48,585 nt of DNA, from contig DAOUFU010000214.1 in the NCBI GenBank assembly GCA_034429275.1, positions 1-48,585 on the forward strand, read 5' to 3'. Source of the stretch: DAOUFU01 sp034429275. GTDB lineage: Bacteria; Chloroflexota; Anaerolineae; Aggregatilineales; Aggregatilineaceae. Each line of letters opens with the position of its first letter. Positions within the stretch are counted from its first letter, which is position 1. Made by a program: the position numbers and the translations under genes. This document shows, piece by piece, positions 15,553-23,362 of the stretch. A model generated the notes under the pieces. It was not told the DNA's origin. It saw nothing but the letters and a program-made list of their open reading frames with translations, and searched no databases.

Positions 15553-16629
15553 ATGAACAGATTTGTGTGGGGCTTGGGGCGGTGCCTGGGCATCGCCATC
15601 GTGGTTGTTCTGCTGGCAGCGCCCGCTGGGATCGCTGCTGCCCAGGACGATCCCGGCTGGCAGCGCATTCTGCCGGGCGGCGAGACGCGCTGCAGTTGGG
15701 ATACGCCGTTTCATTTCTTCGCCCGCGATGGGGCATCGGATAACCTGCTGATTTTCTTCCCGGGGGGCGGGGCGTGCTGGGACGCGGCCTCGTGCAGCGG
15801 CACGCGCTACCTGCGCGAAGCATACGGCATCGATCAGCCGCCCCAGCGCGAGGGCATCCTGGATATGGACAACCCCGAAAATCCCTTCTTCGATTATGAC
15901 ATTCTCTATATCCCCACCTGCACCGGCGACGTGTTCACCGGGAACACGGTCAACACCTATACCACCGACGATGGGCAGAACTTCACCATCTATCACCGGG
16001 GCTTTGTCGATGCCCAGGTTGCGCTGGAATGGGCCTATGAGCAGTTCGCCGCGCCGGAGTCGGTCTTCATCGCCGGGTGCAGCGCCGGCAGCCTGGGATC
16101 GATTGTGCATGCCCCCTACATCATCGAGCACTATCAGCCGGCGCGTGTCACTCACCTGGGCGACGGCGCGGGCGGCTACCGGGGCACCGCCCAGACGGTC
16201 GCGCTGCAGGCCTGGAACACGGTGGACGCCATGCCCGGCTGGCTGCCCGAACTGGCCAGCATGACGCCGGAGACCTTCGCCTTTGAGAAGCTGTTCACCG
16301 TGCCCGCCGCTGCCTACCCGGACGTGATCTTCTCGCAGGTGAACCGCAAATCCGACCCGGTGCAGGCGATCTATATCGCGGCGCTGGGCCTGATGCCCTA
16401 CGCCGAGGCGCTGGCCGAGAATCACGCCCAGATCGAGGCGGGGACCGATTCGTTCCGCTACTATACAGCCTGGGGCAGCGGCCACTGCCTGATCGACTCG
16501 CCGGACTTTTACCGGATGCAGACCAACGGCGTTCGCCTGCGCGATTGGGTCGCCGGGCTGGCCGCCGGGCAGCCGGTCGAGAATATCGAGTGTGTGAACT
16601 GCACCACGCCGGAGTGGTATACCCCGTGA
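15553..16629 (+). CDS. Secreted pectinacetylesterase-family (Notum-like) hydrolase
   Basis: A 358-residue carboxylic ester hydrolase of the PF03283 family. A signal peptide covers residues 1-30 (LGIAIVVVLLAAPAGIAAAQ). The oxyanion motif is FFPGGGACWDAASC, the nucleophile elbow is AGCSAGSLGS with Ser177, and the catalytic His is about residue 311 in WGSGHCLIDS. Cysteines around these motifs match family disulfides. It is expected to deacetylate or deacylate an extracellular substrate; plant-type pectin is only one possibility. The stop overlaps the GTG start of the following kinase (GTGA), indicating translational coupling. Confidence 0.88.
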   Translation: MNRFVWGLGRCLGIAIVVVLLAAPAGIAAAQDDPGWQRILPGGETRCSWDTPFHFFARDGASDNLLIFFPGGGACWDAASCSGTRYLREAYGIDQPPQREGILDMDNPENPFFDYDILYIPTCTGDVFTGNTVNTYTTDDGQNFTIYHRGFVDAQVALEWAYEQFAAPESVFIAGCSAGSLGSIVHAPYIIEHYQPARVTHLGDGAGGYRGTAQTVALQAWNTVDAMPGWLPELASMTPETFAFEKLFTVPAAAYPDVIFSQVNRKSDPVQAIYIAALGLMPYAEALAENHAQIEAGTDSFRYYTAWGSGHCLIDSPDFYRMQTNGVRLRDWVAGLAAGQPVENIECVNCTTPEWYTP

Positions 16630-17144
16630 GCGCGCCCCGGCTGACCCTGCTGACCGGGCCTGCCGCCTCCGGCAAGAACACCATCGCGCACGTGTACGCG
16701 ACTGAATTCCGCGAGCGGTGCGCGGTGATCGACTGTGACCTGGTGCGGTGGATGCTGCGCCAGCCGCATCTCGCGCCCTGGCCGACCGATCCGCCCGATT
16801 CTCCGGCGCAGGCCCAGCACCGGCTGGGGATCAGGCACTGCTGCATGCTGGGGCGGTCGTTTTCGGATGAAGGCTACGAGGTGGTGATCTGCGACGTGGT
16901 GGGCGACCGGCTGGCCGCGCTCTACCGCGAGCTGCTGGCAGACCGCGACTTTCGGATCGTGCTGCTGCTGCCCACCTGGGAAGAATCGCTGCGGCGGCTG
17001 CGCGCGCGCCCGCATTCGATCACCGAGGACGAGGCGCGGCTGCTGTACGATCAGCAGCATGGCATGACCGCCTACGACGTGCGCATCGACAACTCGGCCC
17101 TGCCGCCGCATGAGGTCGCCGCGCGGCTGGCGACAATGGGGTAG
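16626..17144 (+). CDS. P-loop nucleoside-triphosphate kinase (AAA_33-like)
   Basis: A 172-residue single-domain P-loop protein. The Walker A region is LLTGPAASGKNTIA; Asn replaces the usual Ser/Thr after GK, with Thr one position later. A Walker B-like VVICDVVGD and a lid-like RARPHSITEDEARLLYDQQ follow. Size and layout fit small-molecule kinases of the AAA_33/CPT-like group, but the substrate is unknown. The GTG start overlaps the esterase stop codon, so the two are co-translated, an unexplained pairing of a secreted and a cytoplasmic protein. A short repeat begins 14 bases after the stop. Confidence 0.7.
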   Translation: MSAPRLTLLTGPAASGKNTIAHVYATEFRERCAVIDCDLVRWMLRQPHLAPWPTDPPDSPAQAQHRLGIRHCCMLGRSFSDEGYEVVICDVVGDRLAALYRELLADRDFRIVLLLPTWEESLRRLRARPHSITEDEARLLYDQQHGMTAYDVRIDNSALPPHEVAARLATMG

Positions 17145-17157
17145 GGGCCGAGAGTCC

Positions 17158-17208
17158 GGCCTCACTCCCAAGCGCCTCGCAAGAGGCGCGCAGGTCGGGG
17201 GTGAGGCC
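17158..17208. repeat. Palindromic repeat, copy 4 (short form)
   Basis: A 51-bp derivative with both termini (GGCCTCACTCCC, GGGGGTGAGGCC) but without the central 30-bp palindrome. Only the AGGCGCGCAGGTC-type arm is left, as expected after internal deletion. Confidence 0.85.
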
Positions 17209-17300
17209 AGCCGTTCGCCCACCCCCTATCCGCTCACCTTATCAAAATGCATGACGGGGGCGAAATTGCGAGGATTTCGCCCCTAATTTGGGATGCACCC
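17209..17300. repeat. Repeat flanking module a, hairpin loop in flipped orientation
   Basis: Shares CGCTCACCTTATCAAAATGCA with 27931-28018 and, inverted, with 26084-26185. It holds a 10-bp stem GGGGCGAAAT/ATTTCGCCCC at 17257-17283 with loop TGCGAGG. In the other two copies the same loop reads as the reverse complement relative to the flanks. Confidence 0.85.
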
Positions 17301-17301
17301 C

Positions 17302-17330
17302 TTGACGCCGATTGTTATTTCGGTGATAAT
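17302..17330 (+). promoter_or_regulatory. Strong sigma-70-type promoter of the ArsR-family gene
   Basis: TTGACG, a 17-base spacer, then GATAAT: five of six consensus matches in each box at ideal spacing. The -10 box ends three bases before the palindromic operator. Confidence 0.75.
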
Positions 17331-17333
17331 CTA

Positions 17334-17351
17334 ATTAGATGTACATCTAAT
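17334..17351 (+). promoter_or_regulatory. Perfect 18-bp palindromic operator
   Basis: ATTAGATGTACATCTAAT is a perfect dyad directly downstream of the -10 box, spanning the expected transcription start. The position and AT-rich dyad fit autorepression by the adjacent winged-helix regulator. Confidence 0.75.
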
Positions 17352-17387
17352 ATGATGACTGTCGAAATAGCAAAAGGGGAGAACCTC

Positions 17388-17993
17388 ATGGATACGCTGG
17401 CCGGACCCTATCAGGGTCTGCTCGCCCTGTTCAAGGCGCTGGCCGATGATACGCGCCTGCGCATTGTCATCATGCTGCGCGACCGGGAAATGATGGTAAG
17501 CGAAATCGCCGCTGAGCTTGGCCTCAGCGAGCCGACGATTTCGCATCACCTGGGGCTGCTGCGCGAAATCGGCCTGCTGACTCTGCGTGCCGACGGCACC
17601 AGCCGCTGCTACCGCTTCAATGGGGAGATGTGGGAGCGCTGGAAGACGCTGCTGATCGGGTTCGAGACGCTTGATTTTGCGCCGCCCGCCCGGCCCGATA
17701 CCGCCTGGATCGATGCGCTGAGCGGTTTCGCCGACTGGGAGCGCAAGGTGTTGAAGGATTATTGGAACGGGACGCGCTTCAGTGCACTGCCCGCCAAAGA
17801 GAAAAAGCTGGCGGTGATCGTGCGCTACGCCGCGACTCGCTTCGAGCCGGGCCGCACCTACACCGAGCAGGAAGTCAGCGCGCGGCTGAAGGAACTCAAC
17901 GACGACTACGCGCTGCTGCGGCGCGAGCTGGTCGAGCGGGGCTATTTGACTCGCGAGGGCGGCGGCGGCGTGTACTGGGTGACCCAGGCATAA
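17388..17993 (+). CDS. ArsR-type winged-helix regulator with C-terminal DUF2087 domain
   Basis: A 201-residue regulator. Residues about 5-85 form an ArsR-like winged helix (LFKALADDTRLRIVIML, then the recognition helix SEPTISHHLGLLREIGL, then a wing). Residues about 115-198 match DUF2087 (LKDYWNGTRFSALPAKEKKLAVIVRY, FEPGRTYTEQEV, YALLRRELVERGYL). No ArsR metal-binding CxC motif is present, so the ligand is probably not a metal. The ATG at 17388 is preceded by AAAAGGGGAG; longer starts would run back over the promoter, operator and a repeat. The site at 17334-17351 implies autoregulation. It is a single-gene unit ending at a bidirectional hairpin. Confidence 0.85.
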   Translation: MDTLAGPYQGLLALFKALADDTRLRIVIMLRDREMMVSEIAAELGLSEPTISHHLGLLREIGLLTLRADGTSRCYRFNGEMWERWKTLLIGFETLDFAPPARPDTAWIDALSGFADWERKVLKDYWNGTRFSALPAKEKKLAVIVRYAATRFEPGRTYTEQEVSARLKELNDDYALLRRELVERGYLTREGGGGVYWVTQA

Positions 17994-17998
17994 GCGGC

Positions 17999-18024
17999 GG
18001 GCGGTAGAACAAACTCTACCGCCC
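17999..18024. terminator. Bidirectional hairpin terminator
   Basis: A perfect 10-bp stem GGGCGGTAGA/TCTACCGCCC with a six-base loop, between the converging ArsR-type and HAD genes and overlapping the HAD stop codon. No long T tract. Confidence 0.65.
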
Positions 18025-18528
18025 GTTCAATTTCGCCACAGCGTCCGGCAGATCGGCCAGGTCGCCGATGATGGCATCGGGCGGGGCGCTGCCTGTGGGG
18101 ATCGGCAGCCCCGCCGCGTTGAACCAGATGGCGCGCAGCCCGGCCTGCTGCGGCCCGGCCACGTCGGTAGCGAAGGTGTCGCCCACCATCACCACCGCGC
18201 CCGGCGCGACGCCCATCTCGCTCACCATGCGGGCGAAATAGGCGGGGTCCGGCTTGGCGATGCCCAACTCGCGCGCCGTCCAGATGTGCGTGAAGAAGCG
18301 GTCCAGGCCGGAACGAGCCAATGCGCCGCGCACCTGGTCAGCGGTGGACATGCCCGCATTGGTGGCGATCACCAGCCGGTAATGCGGGTGCAGCGCTTCC
18401 AGGGCCGCCGCGATCCCCGGCACGGCGCGCACTTCCGGCCAGTTGACCATCGCACCCAGGTGCTGGTATTCGGCCAGGTCGTATTGAACGGTATTGCCCC
18501 AATCGAAGGCGACTACAGCGATCGTCAT
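18016..18528 (-). CDS. HAD-superfamily hydrolase
   Basis: A 170-residue haloacid dehalogenase-like protein. Motif I is VVAFDWGNTV, with the nucleophile Asp9 but Gly in place of the second Asp, a variant seen in several HAD families. Motif II is VIATNAGMS, motif III is the Lys in LGIAKPDPAYF, and motif IV is VMVGDTFATDVAGPQQAG. The cap is small. It probably dephosphorylates a small metabolite; the missing second Asp makes strong phosphatase activity uncertain. It follows the aldo/keto reductase by 29 bases on the same strand, suggesting a two-gene unit. Confidence 0.85.
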   Translation of the reverse strand: MTIAVVAFDWGNTVQYDLAEYQHLGAMVNWPEVRAVPGIAAALEALHPHYRLVIATNAGMSTADQVRGALARSGLDRFFTHIWTARELGIAKPDPAYFARMVSEMGVAPGAVVMVGDTFATDVAGPQQAGLRAIWFNAAGLPIPTGSAPPDAIIGDLADLPDAVAKLNGR

Positions 18529-18557
18529 CGGATCAACCCATCACGCGAACAACTCGC

Positions 18558-19430
18558 TCAGGCAATCGGCTCGAAGATCATACCATCGTGGGCATAGTGC
18601 GCGATCATCGCTTCCTGCTCGGCAGGGCTGAGCGGGGCGAAGGCGTGCGCGGCCTGGAAGATCAGCGGCAGCAGCGTCACATCGCCGGTGCTGGCCAGCC
18701 CGGTCACGCCCGGCTGCGAGAGCGCGAAGCGCACCCCGTTGGTGACGTTCTCAGCATCGGTGTAGGGTTCGTACCAGCAGGCGTGAGTCTTCTCTTTTTC
18801 GCCCCAGGGACCCTTCGCCAGCGCCTTGATGACCATCACGCCGACTCCGCGTTCCTGGCACAGCGCCAGCAGCTTTTCGGCTTCGGCGCGGTAATCGGGC
18901 AGGGCGTAATGGCGCGGGTTGATCGGGAACATGACGGTATCCAGGTCGAAGCGGCGCAGCGCCTCGATGAACAGGGTGGGGGCCAGCAGCCCATGCCCGG
19001 TGATGCCCAGGTGGCGGACCTTGCCCGCCTCGCGCGCGGCCACGAAGGCTTCGAGCGCGCCGCCCGGCGCGAAGATCGCGTCCAGGGCCTGCCAGTCGGT
19101 CACCGCGTGGAACTGGTAGAGGTCGAAGTGATCGGTATTGAGCTTGACCAGCGAGCGGTTGAGTTCTGCCGCTGCGCCCTCGCGGGTGCGTTCCAGCGTT
19201 TTGCAGCCCAGGAACAGGCGGTCGCGCAGCCCGGTCGATTTGAGCCACGAGCCGGTCTGGTCCTCGGCGTTGCCGTACTGCGGCGCGACGTCGATGTGGT
19301 TCACCCCGTTGGCGATCGCCAGGTCGAGCGCGGCGTGCGCGGTGGCGGGTTCGGTGCGCCAGAAGGCCGCCGTGCCCATCATGACGACGCTGCTGTGATG
19401 CCCGGTCCGTCCTAAAGGTCTGGTTTCCAT
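18558..19430 (-). CDS. Aldo/keto reductase
   Basis: A 290-residue NADPH-dependent oxidoreductase with a TIM barrel. The catalytic tetrad is visible as Asp47 (NHIDVAP), Tyr52 (QYGNAED), Lys77 (LGCKTLERT) and His108 (LYQFHAV). The C-terminal nucleotide-binding region has NGVRFALSQPGVTGLASTG. This subfamily (COG1453/YccK-like) usually acts on unknown aldehydes or sugars. It heads the unit with the HAD hydrolase. The restriction-modification island ends only 75 bases before its start, so its native upstream region may have been replaced or disrupted. Confidence 0.88.
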   Translation of the reverse strand: METRPLGRTGHHSSVVMMGTAAFWRTEPATAHAALDLAIANGVNHIDVAPQYGNAEDQTGSWLKSTGLRDRLFLGCKTLERTREGAAAELNRSLVKLNTDHFDLYQFHAVTDWQALDAIFAPGGALEAFVAAREAGKVRHLGITGHGLLAPTLFIEALRRFDLDTVMFPINPRHYALPDYRAEAEKLLALCQERGVGVMVIKALAKGPWGEKEKTHACWYEPYTDAENVTNGVRFALSQPGVTGLASTGDVTLLPLIFQAAHAFAPLSPAEQEAMIAHYAHDGMIFEPIA

Positions 19431-19505
19431 CGCGTGTGCTCCCTATCTGTCTTGGTAGTTGTGATCTTGCCAAAAACGTTGGCTAGTGTTTTGCCCGGAG
19501 GTCTT

Positions 19506-20372
19506 TCAAATTGCCAAATCCAGGGGCAGGTCACTTATATCACGCAACCGTCTGCCTTGGACTAATGTATCTAACATGTCAAGCTGATCTTCGTTCTTGA
19601 TTTCGCTGACTGCGTTTTTCAGTTCATTTAAGGCGAAATGATAAACACAATCCAGATCCCCAGTACCTAATGCCAATGCAGCTATACGTGTTGGAATGGG
19701 TTCTGCAGTAACAGCTATGATATGAGGTGTTCGTCCTTTACGGTTCCGAACAAGATTGAGCGCCTCAGTTCGTGTATTTTGAGATCGATCACTACGAATA
19801 GTCCATTTGCAGGAAATACTAGCATGTAAAATAGGGTGGGGAGGCTTTTGGTTTCGTTCACGAAGAGGTGAATACACTGCAATTGGATCGTTGCTCACAA
19901 TCATCTGTTCTTTATTGATTTCTTCATCTGAGACCGGAAGACGTGCAATAATAATATCTGGCTTAATGATATAGTCGCCACCAAGGGCTGATGCAAGTTC
20001 CGGATGCTCATCGAAAATCCGCGTTATATGGTCTAGATGTTCATATTGATCGAAGTTCGATATAGCTGTTTTTTCTGTGGTGTATATCCACTGGCCTGGA
20101 CGTAGATGCTTTAGGAAAGTGAACGCACGCTCAATAAACTGGTGAGTGATACGCTCAAAAGCACGCCCTGTCGTTTGCTCAGCCAAACGTCCATAAACGG
20201 GATTGTCAACGATCTGACTCACAATTCCCCATGCAATACGGACGCTAGCGAGATTGCTCGAATCCGCAAAATTGGGGTACTCAATGTCATTTTTTTCCTT
20301 GCCTGACGAAATTCGGATAACCTCTTGCCCGATTCGTCGGTGATAATCTTTTCGCAGTTGAGCTAGAAGCAT
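19506..20372 (-). CDS. NgoMIV-family type II restriction endonuclease
   Basis: A 288-residue enzyme of the NgoMIV/Cfr10I group (PF09015). The catalytic pattern is P138-D139 in YIIKPDIII, Lys189 in SISCKW, and Glu203 in RTEALNL; the Lys-x13-Glu spacing of the family is kept. R193-S-D-R196 directly after the catalytic Lys corresponds to the NgoMIV loop that contacts the CCGG core. The ALGTGDLDCVYHFAL block near the end is also typical. NgoMIV cuts GCCGGC as a tetramer; the exact site here is not proven. The gene starts 35 bases after the methyltransferase on the same strand. Its DNA is much poorer in G+C than the neighbours, a sign of recent acquisition. Confidence 0.88.
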   Translation of the reverse strand: MLLAQLRKDYHRRIGQEVIRISSGKEKNDIEYPNFADSSNLASVRIAWGIVSQIVDNPVYGRLAEQTTGRAFERITHQFIERAFTFLKHLRPGQWIYTTEKTAISNFDQYEHLDHITRIFDEHPELASALGGDYIIKPDIIIARLPVSDEEINKEQMIVSNDPIAVYSPLRERNQKPPHPILHASISCKWTIRSDRSQNTRTEALNLVRNRKGRTPHIIAVTAEPIPTRIAALALGTGDLDCVYHFALNELKNAVSEIKNEDQLDMLDTLVQGRRLRDISDLPLDLAI

Positions 20373-20407
20373 AGCAGTGAAGTTCTCCAGTCTGGGGATA
20401 TGGTTAC

Positions 20408-21766
20408 CTACGGTTTAAAGAAGCCAATAACATATTCCTCATGCATACGCTGTTGAATTTGCGAGCTGAGGTCAAGTTTGCCGCTAGCAGGTAACATCCT
20501 CCGATCTCGATCCAGGCGTCTGATCCCAATTTTCGGTACCTCGAAACCGCATTGTTTCCCAATCTCAGCCAGACATTCACCAATTTCCGCATCAATTCCT
20601 TTGATGATTGATGTTCCAACAACAACAATTGATGACTTCCCTCGCTTCAGAACACGATGCATTTCAGAGAGCACACGATACATCTCGGAGTAGTATCGGT
20701 GGACAGTTTGGCCCTTTTTCCTATCACGATGACTAATCGACTCAACTATCTCCTGGACAGGCTTTGGAAGCTCAACAAGGTTAACGCCTTCAAGCGATTC
20801 TCCCCCAATGTATTTTTTCCGTGCTTTGCTCAGATCACCAATCCGATAGCCGAGCCAAACCAAAGAGAATTTGTGGGCACGCATGTAGTCAATTGCATTG
20901 GAAATATACGGGGGTGATGTAACAATCAGATCGACGGAGTTGTTTTCTAACGGTAATCGCTGAGCATCAGCAAAACGAATATCGGAGAACACACTGGTTT
21001 CACCAATTTCAGGCAAACTAGCCAAGTTACGTTGAAGCCGTTTTTCAAACTCGGCAAGAGGAGAACGAAGGGTTTTGGTCAATAGTTTGATGCGTGGCAC
21101 ATCACTTGTAATATGATCGTGCCCTAACAACACTTCTCCTGTATGTGAAAATACAACTTTTGCTCGATGTGGTCGAGTATGGGCCAAGTCGAATGCCAGA
21201 GAAACCCCTCCCGATTTTGTGATTATGAGACTGGACAACAGTACCCAGCAGAAATCACGTATAGAATCGTCAGCGATGTGTTCAATGGCATCTACCAGTG
21301 CCATCAACTCCAATTGGGTTTCTTGTGCAAACCAATAGTCAACGAAGACCCTGGTTTGCTCATCCCACCGAGTCGTGAACTGGGAAAATAACAGATTCGG
21401 ATGTTCAAGGTTTCTTTTGGCGCGGCTTATTACTTCGTTTCCCGACACTTGAACTTGATGCACGTTCAAATGTGTGACCTTAACTTTGGTAAGCAAGATG
21501 GAAATCGGGTCAATATCGAATCCTATTGCATGCCTGTTGGCGATCCTCGCTTCTACGAGAGTAGTTCCTGATCCCATCATCGGATCAAGCACAATATCGC
21601 CAGGCCTCGTCAAATGATCAATGAACAGACGCGGCAACTGAGGCGGGAATTTGGCAGGAAACGAATGGAAATTGTGAGAAGCATATAAGCTGTCAAAATC
21701 ATGAAAATCAAGATCGCCGTCCAACAAATTCCCCAATTCATCCCCATAACCATGTTTGACATCCAA
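20408..21766 (-). CDS. DNA methyltransferase, probably N4-cytosine, of the restriction-modification system
   Basis: A 452-residue class I methyltransferase. The AdoMet motif is LDPMMGSGTTLVEA (residues 60-73) and the catalytic motif is TSPPY (283-287), typical of N4-cytosine enzymes. The opening HNFHSFPAKFPPQLP belongs to motif X. The order X-I-long insert-IV places the target-recognition region in the roughly 210 residues between I and IV. No Pro-Cys catalytic motif of C5 enzymes is seen, although the M.NgoMIV partner in Neisseria is a C5 enzyme. Translation seems to start at TTG 21766, ten bases after an AAAGGAG site lying inside the end of the HEAT gene, two bases past that gene's stop. 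Base and codon use are AT-rich. Confidence 0.85.
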   Translation of the reverse strand: MDVKHGYGDELGNLLDGDLDFHDFDSLYASHNFHSFPAKFPPQLPRLFIDHLTRPGDIVLDPMMGSGTTLVEARIANRHAIGFDIDPISILLTKVKVTHLNVHQVQVSGNEVISRAKRNLEHPNLLFSQFTTRWDEQTRVFVDYWFAQETQLELMALVDAIEHIADDSIRDFCWVLLSSLIITKSGGVSLAFDLAHTRPHRAKVVFSHTGEVLLGHDHITSDVPRIKLLTKTLRSPLAEFEKRLQRNLASLPEIGETSVFSDIRFADAQRLPLENNSVDLIVTSPPYISNAIDYMRAHKFSLVWLGYRIGDLSKARKKYIGGESLEGVNLVELPKPVQEIVESISHRDRKKGQTVHRYYSEMYRVLSEMHRVLKRGKSSIVVVGTSIIKGIDAEIGECLAEIGKQCGFEVPKIGIRRLDRDRRMLPASGKLDLSSQIQQRMHEEYVIGFFKP

Positions 21767-21768
21767 CT

Positions 21769-23082
21769 TCAGTTTTCTCCTTTGTCGATAGGTTCATGAG
21801 TTGCGGGGTTTTTGCCTGCGCCGCTGTCGGCGGAGTCTGCGCCTGTGCCGGGCGCGTCCGCGCTCTGTGCGCCTGTGTCCGGGGATGCCTGGCCCTGGGC
21901 GATATCGCGCGGGAGGCGCAGCGTGTCGTGATCCTCGGCGGCTGCCGCCGCTGCTGATGCGTCTTCGGAGACATCCGCCGTGCTGGGCGGTTCCGAGACG
22001 GCTGCCAGCGGCTCTTCGGCGGCGGGGCCGCGCGGCGGGAACGGGGTATCCAGCTTTTCGATGGCCTGTTCCGCCGCCTTGCGCGTTTCGGGATCGGAGC
22101 TGGCGCACATGCGCAGGATGATCTCGCGCGCGCGGTTATCGCGCAGCGTGCCGAGCGCCCACAGCGCCCGTTTGCGCCCGCCGAAGTCCGGGTTTTCGAG
22201 CGCGGCGATCAGCGGCGCGACCGACTGTGGTCCCAGCCGGACCAGCGCGCCGCTCGCCCAGGCGCGGACGCTGTTGGCCTCATCGGCCAGGGCGGCGACC
22301 AGCGCCTCGATGGCGCGCTCGCTGCCGATCAGGCCCAGCGCCAGGGCCGCATTCGCGCGCACCGAGGGCGGCCTGGCGTTGGTCAGGGTATTGACCAGGG
22401 GTTCGATGGCGCGGTCATCGCGGATGCGCCCCAGCGCCACCGCCGCCTGCGAGCGGACCAGCAGCTCGGCGTCGCGCAGGGCATTCAGCAGCGCCTCGAC
22501 CGCGCGCGGATCGCGCAGTTCGCCGAGCGCTCGCGCCGCCGCCGCGCGCACCTGGGCATAGGGGTCATGCAGCGAGGCGATCAGCGGGTACATGGCGCGC
22601 CGCTCTTTGACGGCGGCCAGCGCCATCGCCGCGCCGGTCCGCACGCGCCAGTTGGGATCGCGCAGGGCCAGCACCAGCGGGCGCAGCGCGCGCGGGCCAA
22701 ACTGCGCCAGGGCCGCGCCTGCCGCGTCGCGCACTTCGGCTTCTGCGCTGCGCATCAAGACAATCAGCGGGGCGATGGCGCGCGCGTCACCCACCGCGCC
22801 CAGCGTGTGCGCGATGCCGATCTGCAGCATTGGCGGCGCGCCGTGCAGTTTGGCCAGCAGGGGATCAACACATGCTTCGCCAAAGCGGGCGGTGGCTTCG
22901 ATCATGTGGCGTTGGTGCTGCCAGTTCGATTCGTTGAGCGCCTCGATCATGCGGTCCAGCGCGGGCGTGCCGCGATCCAGCAGCGCCTGAATGGCTGCCG
23001 CGCGCATCTCTGCATCGCCGGTTTTGACGCGCACGATCTGCATCGAGATGAATACGTCGCTGGTCCTGGTTCTCTCGGACAT
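21769..23082 (-). CDS. HEAT-repeat protein
   Basis: A 437-residue protein. Residues about 15-325 are a run of roughly ten HEAT/PBS-lyase-type repeats of about 31 residues, with recurring units such as DPNWRVRTGAAMALAAVKE and DAELLVRSQAAVALGRIRD. It is a scaffold for protein binding. The last 100 residues are low complexity (Ala, Asp, Ser, Gly), and the final handful of codons are AT-rich like the adjacent methyltransferase, so the natural C-terminus may have been replaced when the island arrived. The ATG at 23082 begins MSERTRTS; a longer frame to 23187 has an atypical basic N-terminus. No signal peptide. Confidence 0.82.
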   Translation of the reverse strand: MSERTRTSDVFISMQIVRVKTGDAEMRAAAIQALLDRGTPALDRMIEALNESNWQHQRHMIEATARFGEACVDPLLAKLHGAPPMLQIGIAHTLGAVGDARAIAPLIVLMRSAEAEVRDAAGAALAQFGPRALRPLVLALRDPNWRVRTGAAMALAAVKERRAMYPLIASLHDPYAQVRAAAARALGELRDPRAVEALLNALRDAELLVRSQAAVALGRIRDDRAIEPLVNTLTNARPPSVRANAALALGLIGSERAIEALVAALADEANSVRAWASGALVRLGPQSVAPLIAALENPDFGGRKRALWALGTLRDNRAREIILRMCASSDPETRKAAEQAIEKLDTPFPPRGPAAEEPLAAVSEPPSTADVSEDASAAAAAAEDHDTLRLPRDIAQGQASPDTGAQSADAPGTGADSADSGAGKNPATHEPIDKGEN

Positions 23083-23197
23083 TCGCTGCTTACCCGCCGG
23101 ACGCTTCCCCGCTCTGGCTCTGACCTTTATTGTCGCACAGATCGCGCATTGCAGGCCAATGGGCTTGTTTCTGGGGGTGTATCTCACAATGGTTCAC

Positions 23198-23300
23198 GAC
23201 TTCCCCCCATCCTCCAGCTCCTTCCCCCACGAGATGGAAGGAGAGCAAAGAGGCCAAGTCCTTTCCTCATTTTGGGGGAAGGATTTAGGATGGGGGAGTC
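23198..23300. repeat. Palindromic element of a second type
   Basis: About 103 bp with complementary ends (GACTTCCCCCCATCCT near the left, AGGATGGGGGAGTC at the right) and inner CCTTCCCCCA/TTTTGGGGGAAGG arms. It sits in the 280-base gap between the sensor kinase 3' end and the HEAT gene start; no gene is seen there. Confidence 0.65.
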
Positions 23301-23362
23301 ATCCCGCCCGCGAACTCAACCGCAGTGCACCTGTCTCTGCACGCGGACAGGCTCGCGCGGCC

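Noticed and set aside
17247..17387. N-terminal extension of the ArsR-type regulator
   Set aside because: The extra residues would be encoded by repeat module a, the promoter and the operator; the ATG at 17388 has the strong ribosome site.
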